From an uncultured Mollicutes bacterium (GTDB taxonomy: Bacteria > Bacillota_I > Bacilli_A > RFN20 > CAG-826), in the NCBI GenBank assembly GCA_937893635.1, contig CALBGF010000146.1, positions 1-24,462 of the forward strand: a stretch of DNA of 24,462 nucleotides, in the 5' to 3' direction. This document shows, one piece after another, positions 19,190-24,462 of this stretch. The position numbers were made by a program, and so were the translations under genes. The notes beneath the pieces are model-generated. The model made no database searches and had not been told where the DNA came from. It was given only the letters and a program-made list of their open reading frames with translations. Numbering within the stretch: position 1 is the first letter of the stretch; every line of letters begins with the position of its first letter.

Positions 19190-19203
19190 CTACATACGGC
19201 TTT

Positions 19204-19243
19204 ATTATACCATAAATAGCTTTATTTGTCAAGCAATTCCGTC
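19204..19243 (-). promoter_or_regulatory. GACGGA-class promoter of the stem-loop micro-RNA
   Basis: GACGGA, 5 bp, TTGACA, 17-bp spacer, TATAAT. Confidence 0.87.
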
Positions 19244-19247
19244 TGCC

Positions 19248-19715
19248 TTAATTATTTAAAATTTTATCGTTAAACGCTAATACTGCTTTAATACCTTCAG
19301 CAATATCTCCGTCTGCCTTAATTTTCACCGCACGATTAACATCATTAAATGATACCCACTCATTACAATTTTTACCATAGTCATCAAATAATATTCCGTC
19401 TGCCGTTTTCATTGCTTGCGCCTTGTTTTCTTTTAATCTAGTGATAATGATATTTTCGGCGCAAATCTCAGGCAAATACTTGCGCAACCAATTAAGTTTA
19501 TCTCCGTCTGCGCGCTCATTTGGACTAGCTGTAATAATAAACACATTATTTCCGTCTCGTGCTAATCTCTTAACTGCTTGTAGGTTTTTCTTCAATGGTT
19601 TAAGGTTATTGAAAAAACCTCGTTCATATTTAAAACGCTTTACTCCGTCTGGCTCGCCGTTAAAATCTGCGATAGTTCCATCCATATCAATATAATAATT
19701 TAATTTTGTTTTCAT
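19248..19715 (-). CDS. HAD-family 5'(3')-nucleotidase-like phosphatase
   Basis: 155 residues with the HAD signature: motif I DMDGT at 10-14 (D10 nucleophile, D12 acid/base), motif II in FIITASPNE (about 59-67), a lysine-rich segment (RLKENKAQ) and motif III FDDYGKN (D111, D112). Size and the DMDGTIADF start fit small phage and bacterial 5'(3')-deoxyribonucleotidase-like proteins that dephosphorylate nucleotides. It may adjust nucleotide pools together with the exonuclease 16913-17704. Motif copies encode PDG and several ADG tripeptides, mostly in likely loops. The ribosome site reads GGAGGACGGATT, so GACGGA is fused to the Shine-Dalgarno. Stop is TAA. Confidence 0.85.
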   Translation of the reverse strand: MKTKLNYYIDMDGTIADFNGEPDGVKRFKYERGFFNNLKPLKKNLQAVKRLARDGNNVFIITASPNERADGDKLNWLRKYLPEICAENIIITRLKENKAQAMKTADGILFDDYGKNCNEWVSFNDVNRAVKIKADGDIAEGIKAVLAFNDKILNN

Positions 19716-19743
19716 AATCCGTCCTCCTATTGATTACATGAAT

Positions 19744-19783
19744 ATTATATCATAACTGCTTTATATTGTCAACTGCTTCCGTC
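19744..19783 (-). promoter_or_regulatory. GACGGA-class promoter for the HAD gene
   Basis: GACGGA, 5 bp, TTGACA, 17-bp spacer, TATAAT. Confidence 0.87.
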
Positions 19784-19787
19784 TGCC

Positions 19788-19925
19788 CTATTCTCTATCT
19801 TCTACTGCCTCTACTGTATAAACTCCGTCTGCGTCAAAATTAGCCTCTAAAAGTTTTTGGTTTAAATCTTCTCCGTCTGCTAAATCTATATCTATATAGC
19901 AACTCATATAAACTCTTTTCTTCAT
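19788..19925 (-). CDS. Small hypothetical protein, 45 aa
   Basis: MKKRVYMSCYIDIDLADGED followed by LNQKLLEANFDADGVYTVEA and a short acidic end. AAAGGATGA precedes the ATG at a good distance, and promoter 19947-19986 lies just upstream. Predicted strand-helix-strand. Two of its 45 residues' worth of codons are motif copies, each encoding ADG. No family recognised. Stop is TAG. Confidence 0.65.
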   Translation of the reverse strand: MKKRVYMSCYIDIDLADGEDLNQKLLEANFDADGVYTVEAVEDRE

Positions 19926-19946
19926 ATCTTCATCCTTTCTATATCT

Positions 19947-19986
19947 ATTATACTACTTTTTGCCTAGCTTGTAAAATCTTTCCGTC
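19947..19986 (-). promoter_or_regulatory. GACGGA-class promoter for 19788-19925
   Basis: GACGGA, 5 bp, TTTACA, 17-bp spacer, TATAAT. Confidence 0.82.
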
Positions 19987-20059
19987 TACCACTTTTATTT
20001 AATTTCCGTCGGGTTGGTTGAGGTAGACAATTTCCGTCTACCCCACTTTTCCGTCGGGG
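19987..20059 (-). other. Motif hairpins after 20060-20266
   Basis: Minus-strand hairpins CCCC-GACGGAAAAGT-GGGG (about 20040-20058) and GTAGAC-GGAAATT-GTCTAC (about 20021-20039), plus a third copy at 20005. In these stems GGA is again unpaired in the loop. No gene and no T-run. Confidence 0.6.
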
Positions 20060-20266
20060 TTAACCCTCTATATATTGAGGGTTATCGTTATACCATTTTG
20101 CTATTCTTTTTTCTAGTGAAGCTTGTAAATTTTTTCTAAATTGTCTACCGCTTCCGTCAGGGTATGAGGCAACGCTTAGATTAAAACCATTAGGCGCTTT
20201 CCATCTCATAGATACCATACCATCTTCATTAACACTTGTAATAATTGTATTTTTTACTTTTGCCAT
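20060..20266 (-). CDS. Small hypothetical protein, 68 aa
   Basis: Strand-rich N-terminus (MAKVKNTIITSVNEDGMVSM, RWKAPNGFNLSVASYPDGSG) and a C-terminal amphipathic helix (FRKNLQASLEKRIAKWY). The PDG is encoded by the rightmost motif copy of the field (20153). GGAGGTATTTTAAA precedes the ATG and overlaps the end of 20268-20432, so the two genes are coupled. A CCCTC/GAGGG hairpin covers its end. Function unknown. Trp is TGG; stop is TAA. Confidence 0.7.
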   Translation of the reverse strand: MAKVKNTIITSVNEDGMVSMRWKAPNGFNLSVASYPDGSGRQFRKNLQASLEKRIAKWYNDNPQYIEG

Positions 20267-20267
20267 T

Positions 20268-20432
20268 TTAAAATACCTCCTTAGTATTTTTTTCTAATAA
20301 AACTACATCTTTAAAAGTAGTTTTACTATCGTAAAAATGTTTATCTATTTTTTTAAAATAGAAGTAAGCAAATAGGCGATTTCTTCTAATAATAACCTCG
20401 CCCGTTAAATTGTTTAAATAAATATTTTTCAT
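20268..20432 (-). CDS. Small basic hypothetical protein, 54 aa
   Basis: MKNIYLNNLTGEVIIRRNRL then FAYFYFKKIDKHFYDSKTTF, basic and aromatic, no cysteines. GGAGGACTTAAA precedes the ATG. Its stop overlaps the ribosome site of 20060-20266, one base before that gene's start, a tight operon. No family recognised. It has no GACGGA copy and marks the right edge of the motif field. Stop is TAA. Confidence 0.65.
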   Translation of the reverse strand: MKNIYLNNLTGEVIIRRNRLFAYFYFKKIDKHFYDSKTTFKDVVLLEKNTKEVF

Positions 20433-20517
20433 TTTAAGTCCTCCTATATATTTATTTTACACTTTTTAATAAGTGCTAAAACCTCATAAACTTTTTTGTA
20501 AATGGTTTAGGTTATAT
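20433..20517 (-). promoter_or_regulatory. Intergenic stem-loops before 20268-20432
   Basis: A hairpin TAGGTTAT-TAAAT-ATAACCTA covers the stop of 20518-21063 without a T-run; downstream TTTTAGCACTT faces AAAGTGTAAAA. The second resembles one half of the CIRCE site at 21108-21134 but has the wrong spacing, so it is at most a relic. Confidence 0.4.
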
Positions 20518-21063
20518 TTAATAACCTAAAACCATAGATAGATTTTTAAGATAAACGCCGTTAGGTTGTTTTGCAACAATATGATTACTTTTATTTTTAG
20601 CAAGTTTTCCACTTTCTACTAAGTAAGCGCCAGTATCATTACATACTATTGTATAGTGTGCTTTATTTGATTTAGGTGATGCATAAGCAAATGAAGTTGA
20701 AAACTTAATTTCAATATTTTTTGAGCGTGGTAGATTAAACATTTTTAAACGCTTTTCATCTAATGCGCTTGTATCTAAATCAACCTCTCCGCAGTCGCTT
20801 TTAGTCATACTTGTTTTACCTAAGATATACATTTTTACAAGCATTTCACATAATGAGCCTCTATTAATCATACCATTATTTGAGCGTGTGCTTTCAATAG
20901 ACACCTCGCCTCTATCAGGTATATTATTAAGCATATTTAATAATAGCTTATTACTATATTTTGCTTTAGGTTGTATTTGATTATTACACTCAATAATCAT
21001 TAATAAGTCTTTTTTTGTGTATGTTGTATAGTTGTTTAATTTTGTTGTTTCTTTATTATTCAT
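20518..21063 (-). CDS. Possible PD-(D/E)XK-type nuclease, 181 aa
   Basis: No direct family recognition. A helix GSLCEMLVKMYILG contains a Glu, followed by a motif-II-like SDCGEVDLD and then by KNIEIKFSTSFA, where E-I-K has the ExK form; order and spacing fit the PD-(D/E)XK core (helix with E, D, ExK). After this come strands with HYTIVCNDTGAYLVE. The N-terminal 50 residues are basic and Asn-rich and may bind DNA. GGAGGACTTTAAA precedes the ATG. A CIRCE-like operator lies 45 bases upstream, within the leader. The assignment is inference from motif order. Stop is TAA. Confidence 0.5.
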   Translation of the reverse strand: MNNKETTKLNNYTTYTKKDLLMIIECNNQIQPKAKYSNKLLLNMLNNIPDRGEVSIESTRSNNGMINRGSLCEMLVKMYILGKTSMTKSDCGEVDLDTSALDEKRLKMFNLPRSKNIEIKFSTSFAYASPKSNKAHYTIVCNDTGAYLVESGKLAKNKSNHIVAKQPNGVYLKNLSMVLGY

Positions 21064-21107
21064 TTTAAAGTCCTCCTATAATAATAAAATAACTAGTTTA
21101 TAAGGTT

Positions 21108-21134
21108 TTAGCACTCATTAAACTAGAGTGCTAG
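21108..21134. promoter_or_regulatory. CIRCE-like operator (HrcA site)
   Basis: TTAGCACTC, 9-base spacer, GAGTGCTAG: identical to the CIRCE consensus (TTAGCACTC-N9-GAGTGCTAA) except for the last base. A possible promoter TTGATA, 18 bp, TTTAAT on the minus strand overlaps its outer half. CIRCE is bound by the host heat-shock repressor HrcA. Confidence 0.8.
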
Positions 21135-21299
21135 CAGTCGTATCAAGTCTCCTCATTTTGTGGTCGCTTAAAATACCTCGCCCGTTGCCTCATCGGTCGC
21201 ACGATTTGGAGTAAAGATACTAATTGACAAATAACAATGACTATTTTTTGAACTCTCGTTTCGGGTAGACAGTCAAACCTTTTGTCTTTTGACAAGTAT

Positions 21300-21328
21300 A
21301 TATTATCATAAGATTTTGAACTTGTCAA
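21300..21328 (-). promoter_or_regulatory. Sigma-70 promoter upstream of 20518-21063
   Basis: Minus strand TTGACA, 17-bp spacer, TAATAT. It leaves a leader of about 230 bases containing the CIRCE-like site; a 61-codon frame in the leader (21143-21328) has no ribosome site and overlaps the promoter, so I reject it. No GACGGA upstream. Confidence 0.8.
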
Positions 21329-21487
21329 GCAAATTTTTTAACTTTTTTCAATTTTTTAATTTTTTGATTTAAGTTATTATATATGATTTTTGTAAGTCTT
21401 AACTTTTAACTTGCTTCAACTTACACACTAATAATATAAAAAATATTTGAAAAATACAAGGGGGGGGATATATCTTTTTTCCTGAAA
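21329..21487. other. AT-rich spacer with G8 tract
   Basis: No gene. Very AT-rich apart from a run of eight G at about 21460-21467 next to GATATATC. It separates the early minus-strand units from the recoded units. Confidence 0.5.
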
Positions 21488-21545
21488 TAAAAAAATCACC
21501 AATCCGCTATCTCTGGACAAAAGATCGTATGTGGTGATTTTTAAT
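21488..21545. terminator. Terminator after the GIY-YIG gene
   Basis: Minus-strand stem AAATCACCA/TGGTGATTT with a long loop, followed by TTTTATTT; A/T runs on both sides make it usable in both directions. Confidence 0.75.
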
Positions 21546-21572
21546 TTTAATTATGTAGTGATTTTTAGTTTT

Positions 21573-22691
21573 TTATTTTCTGTTTAGTCCAATTTCTTTA
21601 CAGCCAAAAAACTCAATCCAATATCTTTCTCTTTCATTAAGTTCACTCTCCCTTACCTTTTCAATTACTCCCCATTCCAATTGATCAGGCTCATATTCAT
21701 ACAATAATTCTCCTCCCTTACTATCAACGCCAACCATTTTCTTAACGTGTTGATATCATCTCTCCTTAATATCTTTCGCTTGCCCTACATAATATACATT
21801 ATCTTCTCCAACCACTCTTAATCTATAAATGCCGCAAACTCCACTCAGTTCGCCGCATCATTTTTGTAATTGCGGCAATCAAACCTTACTTCACTCAATT
21901 TTAGCTAAGTCCTTCTCCAATTCAGGATAACCCTTTTCAATTTCTCTAACTAACCCAATTAATTCCTTTTCTCTAGCACCTAACTTAAATCTATGAAAAC
22001 CGCCATTTTCTTTAACGCCCAACGCCACCCTACTCTGTTCCTTAAGACTATCTAATTCTTCTCTTAACACCTCAATTTCGCCGCACACGTGATCTCTTTC
22101 AACTCCAACATTTTTAATTTGATCTTCCAAACCATTAACAGTAGTAAGTAATTCATTTTGGCGTTTAAGCAACCCTTCAACCGCATTATTTTCCTCTTGT
22201 TTACGTATGTTTAGCTTTTCTAATTCCTTATCTCATTTATCTAACTTTTCTTTCTTTTGTATATTTAACCCTACCAATTCTTTTTGAGCTTCTAACACTC
22301 TTTCTTTTAACTCATTAAGCCTATCTTCAATTTGTTGCGGCGTTGCGCCTTGTAAAGTCTCCAAGAGCCTTTTATGTTCTAAATCAAGCCTTTCAAGTTG
22401 TCCACCGCACTTAATATTTTCAGCCACAATAGTATCATAACTAACTTTTAACTCATTATAATTCTCTTGTAAACTATTGAGTTGCGTCAATTTTTCATTT
22501 AACTCATTTGTCAAACTATTCAATCGGTCCGTCAATTCATCAAGTTGCGGCGCTCCAGGGGCTAATATTTGATCCTTTTTTGATTCATTATTAGCCTTTT
22601 TAGCTCCGCGGTAGAAATGATAGCACAAAAACGATAGCCCAATAATTAATATTGCACTAATTCCAACTATTAATCCCATTATTTGTTCCAT
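21573..22691 (-). CDS. TGA-recoded membrane/coiled-coil protein with C-terminal GIY-YIG nuclease domain
   Basis: 372 residues when TGA at codons 153, 267, 271, 278 and 312 is read as Trp; Trp also appears as TGG near the end. Domains: N-terminal membrane segment (about 5-27), a long coiled coil (about 45-260, many Leu-Glu-Lys heptads), then GIY at 287-289, YVG at 301-303, the conserved Arg at 311 and a Glu-rich helix ERERYWIEFFG, the pattern of GIY-YIG endonucleases. The coiled-coil plus GIY-YIG layout resembles phage proteins of the T5orf172/DUF4041 group, of unknown role. The nuclease would be absent if UGA terminated translation, so the code decides whether the enzyme exists. GAAAGGACTGG precedes the ATG, four bases after the stop of 22696-22872. 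Stop is TAA. Confidence 0.85.
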
Positions 22692-22695
22692 TTAA

Positions 22696-22872
22696 TTACC
22701 AGTCCTTTCCATCCCAATCATCATAATCTTTATAGTCCATATATTCAGTTTCTGTTCACTTATTATCTTCTGAAAGGAATATTGTATCTAACACTTCATA
22801 ATCAAATTCCGTATTATCTAATAACCATTCATCTGTTTCTACTGTTTGATTGATTGTTTTTTCTTTTTTCAT
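22696..22872 (-). CDS. TGA-recoded small acidic protein, 58 aa
   Basis: MKKEKTINQTVETDEWLLDN, then acidic and aromatic sequence ending DYDDWDGKDW. TGA at codon 39 is read as Trp (SEDNKWTETEY), while three other Trp codons are TGG. AAAGGAG precedes the ATG, and its TAA stop lies four bases before the start of the GIY-YIG gene, whose ribosome site it contains. Ending at the TGA would leave 38 residues and a 60-base gap. Acidic composition could mean DNA mimicry, but no family is recognised. Confidence 0.7.
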
Positions 22873-22947
22873 AATTAACTCCTTTAATGATATATCTAAT
22901 CCACTTGTTTCAGCTTACTTGACCCTTTATCCATTCCCCTCATATAT

Positions 22948-22953
22948 ATTATA
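22948..22953 (-). promoter_or_regulatory. -10 element of a different promoter class
   Basis: TATAAT followed by ATATATGAGGGG, as in the early promoters, but 17 bp upstream there is only TGGCAA, not TTGACA. It precedes the recoded pair 22872-21573 and may need another factor. Confidence 0.45.
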
Positions 22954-23006
22954 TAAAATCTCCAAGAAAATTGCCAGAAATTTTTTCACTTTCTTAATTT
23001 TGTTTT

Positions 23007-23035
23007 TATTACAACTTTTGTTTATACTCTAATTA
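23007..23035 (+). promoter_or_regulatory. Plus-strand promoter for packaging genes
   Basis: TTGTTT, 17-bp spacer, TATACT, 15 bases before the GGAGG site of 23051-24079. Weaker than the early promoters. Confidence 0.45.
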
Positions 23036-23050
23036 GAAGGAGGATATTAC

Positions 23051-24079
23051 ATGATAACATTTAAAACAGACATCTGCCCGAAATGCGGCCGCAGATCAAA
23101 ACTTATGTTAAGTAATAATCCATTAAGCGGTTCTACAATATGCTTTGACTGCATTAATAGTAATTTAAACTTCAATAATTTAGAGCATGCAGAATTTTTC
23201 TGCCGCACATATAATCTTCCTTGGCACCCAGATACTTGATTATCTCTTGTGCCGCAATATCAGGGGGATACTTGAGCTGAATATACAACTCTAATGCTTG
23301 AAGATAAAGTGAACCACCCGAATCTCGCCTACACTACTTCCACTCATGACTTATGGACTAAAACCAATAAAGAGTGAGAAAAGTGCCGTTCATTTGCGGA
23401 AATTCTTAATAAACTAACGCCAATTAAAGAAGGTTTTATTGATCGTGGACGACTTAAATGGGGTGAACAATATACATTTGAAGACCTCATTAAGCTTGAC
23501 TCAATTTATAGCCGCACATTGCGTGCTAATAATATTACCAATCCAATGCAGAAAGAAGCTGTTAAACTTCTTTGTAAACTGCAAATTGAAATGGACGAAG
23601 CAATTCGTATGAAAGACGCAAAAGCAATTAAAGATTTCTCTACTGCTTGAGCTACTTACGCGAAACAAGCAAATCTCGATCAAATGATTAATGAAAGTAA
23701 AACAGACGATATTACTACTGTGGCGGAACTTTACGACTATATGGAAAAGCAAGGCTTCATAATGAAGTTTAAAGACAATATTGATCGTGATGAAATTGAT
23801 TTCGCAATTAAAGATATTCAAGATACAAACCGCCGTCTAATTATTGAATCAACAGGTCTTCAATCACTATTGGAAGATATGATTCGTCAAAAAACTAAAA
23901 CCGCGGAGGAAGAACACACCGCCGCCATTACTGAAAAAGATAAACTCCAAGACCTTCTGGACTTTCAACCTGATGATGGGGAAATTGACACAGAAGATGA
24001 CACAGAGGCAACAAGCTTAACCTTTGACACGGAACCATCCGATCCGGCACTTCAAATTAAGCGCAAGGAACCATCATAA
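23051..24079 (+). CDS. TGA-recoded zinc-ribbon protein, candidate terminase small subunit
   Basis: 342 residues if TGA at codons 63, 75, 109 and 200 is Trp (three other Trp codons are TGG). The N-terminus has a CPKCG ... CFDC pair, a four-cysteine zinc ribbon at about residues 11-36. The middle is helical (RTLRANNITNPMQKEAVKLL then CKLQIEMDEAIRMKDAKAIK), and the C-terminus is a long acidic, low-complexity tail (DDGEIDTEDDTEATS). The next gene starts in the TAATG overlap and encodes the terminase large subunit, so a small-terminase or packaging-partner role is the best guess; no classical small-terminase signature is present. AAGGAGG precedes the ATG. With standard code it would break into several unrelated fragments. 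Stop is TAA. Confidence 0.75.
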
Positions 24080-24462
24080 TGCTGATAGAAGACATTTTTG
24101 ATGACAACTACATAGAACCAGAAATCGAGGAGTATATAAATTTTCTTGATGCGGATGATCAAGAAATGACCGGCTTTTTGAGCCGCAAAAGAGTTAATGA
24201 ACACTTTAATGAGTGCGGCGAAATGCTTAACTTATTCATGGTCTACCCTGATAAGTTTGTAGACTTAATTACACCGCATAAATCTCATTTTCATCTGTTT
24301 GCTTATCAACGTATTATGATTAGATGTATGGCACGAGGAAACGCGGTTTACGAGTATTTTAGCCGTGGTACTTCAAAATCATTCCTGGCGGATTTAGACC
24401 GCTATTTAAAATGTATGTTTATACCACGACATAATACAACAATTACCGCGGGAACAAACAAG
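24079..24462 (+). CDS. terL: Terminase large subunit, N-terminal part (cut by window end)
   Basis: 128 codons are visible and the frame runs off the right edge. After an acidic lead (MLIEDIFDDNYIEPEIEEYI) comes the ATPase entry region: an adenine-binding-type HLFAYQRIMIR, then YFSRGTSKSFLAD, where RGTSKS is the Walker A variant of phage terminases, and a strand ending TTITAGTNK. Large terminase subunits power DNA packaging into the procapsid and cut the genome. Its start overlaps the stop of 23051-24079 by one base. No TGA codon occurs in the visible part; whether the rest uses TGA cannot be seen. Confidence 0.85.
   Translation, partial: MLIEDIFDDNYIEPEIEEYINFLDADDQEMTGFLSRKRVNEHFNECGEMLNLFMVYPDKFVDLITPHKSHFHLFAYQRIMIRCMARGNAVYEYFSRGTSKSFLADLDRYLKCMFIPRHNTTITAGTNK

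Larger units (their letters stand above)
14237..20158 (-). repeat. Dense oriented GACGGA motif field
   Basis: By eye, about 45 copies of GACGGA on the minus strand (core of CAGACGGA; variants CTGACGGA, CCGACGGA, CGGACGGA) plus four on the plus strand at 15135-15178. Elsewhere in the window I find only four exact copies (near 248, 8465, 13590 and 22528). Copies lie in genes, in spacers, at fixed distance upstream of promoters, in hairpin loops and in ribosome-binding sites. The orientation follows transcription, including the four plus-strand copies behind a plus-strand promoter. Confidence 0.9.

Noticed and set aside
14237..20158. Similarity of CCGTCTG to the Neisseria DNA uptake sequence (GCCGTCTGAA)
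   Set aside because: Seven bases match, but this is an AT-rich recoded phage, the copies lack the AA end, are confined to 6 kb, and are phased to promoters. Coincidence is the simpler reading.
14237..20158. Chi-type recombination or packaging signal
   Set aside because: Short, GC-rich and oriented like Chi, but locally confined, flipped with transcription at 15.13 kb and phased to -35 boxes.
20462..20490. Second CIRCE site
   Set aside because: Half-sites TTAGCACTT and AAGTGTAA are 5 instead of 9 bases apart and have mismatches.
21143..21328. 61-codon reading frame on the minus strand
   Set aside because: Overlaps the promoter at 21300-21328 and lacks a ribosome site.
23051..23700. Frameshifts or sequencing errors splitting the gene at 23237, 23273, 23375 and 23648
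   Set aside because: All breaks are TGA, frame is kept throughout, and the same happens in three other genes; errors would not yield only TGA.

Overview
The window looks like a piece of a large, AT-rich tailed-phage genome that infects a low-GC, Firmicutes-type (possibly Mollicutes-like) bacterium. Evidence: ten tRNA genes scattered among many tiny genes of unknown function, strong GGAGG ribosome-binding sites, near-consensus sigma-70 promoters (TTGACA, 17-18 bp, TATAAT) before almost every minus-strand operon, a phage sigma factor, and the start of a terminase large subunit at the right edge. I read 39 protein genes: 37 on the minus strand (left of 22.9 kb) and 2 on the plus strand (23.05 kb onward).

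Genetic code: TGA is read as tryptophan. Four genes (9698-10159, 21573-22691, 22696-22872, 23051-24079) are open only if in-frame TGA codons are sense, and the joined products make sense, most clearly a GIY-YIG nuclease domain that appears only after readthrough of several TGA codons. None of the genes I read ends in TGA; all use TAA or TAG. The other, probably early, genes contain no internal TGA and spell Trp as TGG. No UGA-decoding tRNA is visible here; the tRNA-Trp has a CCA anticodon.

Layout. (1) 1-8.4 kb: small early genes on the minus strand, including two metallophosphoesterases and tandem paralogues, with tRNAs for Asp, Glu, Asn, Thr, His, Val, Cys, Arg, Trp and Phe, and a gene-free 0.63 kb hairpin-rich stretch between tRNA-Arg and tRNA-Trp that is a candidate large ornate RNA (ROOL/GOLLD-like context). 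(2) 8.4-10.2 kb: a winged-helix-like protein, a hairpin-rich spacer and a TGA-recoded gene. (3) 10.3-12.7 kb: more than 2 kb without genes, with two strong minus promoters and a clear terminator; probably one or two very large structured RNAs. (4) 12.7-20.3 kb: regulators (three paralogous winged-helix proteins and a sigma factor), a DEDDh exonuclease, a HAD nucleotidase and small proteins. (5) 20.3-22.9 kb: a possible PD-(D/E)XK nuclease behind a near-perfect CIRCE operator, then the recoded coiled-coil/GIY-YIG protein. (6) 22.9 kb to the end: divergent switch to plus-strand packaging genes.

The most unusual signal is a short oriented motif, GACGGA (often CAGACGGA), present about 45 times on the minus strand between 14.2 and 20.2 kb and only a handful of times in the other 18 kb. 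It sits exactly 5-6 bp upstream of the -35 box of all twelve promoters found between 16.86 and 19.99 kb, inside hairpin loops, fused to Shine-Dalgarno sequences, and inside genes where it usually encodes Asp-Gly. It also forms a five-unit array of micro-transcription units (18.3-18.75 kb), and a four-copy cluster in the opposite orientation directly downstream of a plus-strand promoter (15.13-15.18 kb). This looks like an undescribed phage regulatory network acting on DNA, RNA or both.
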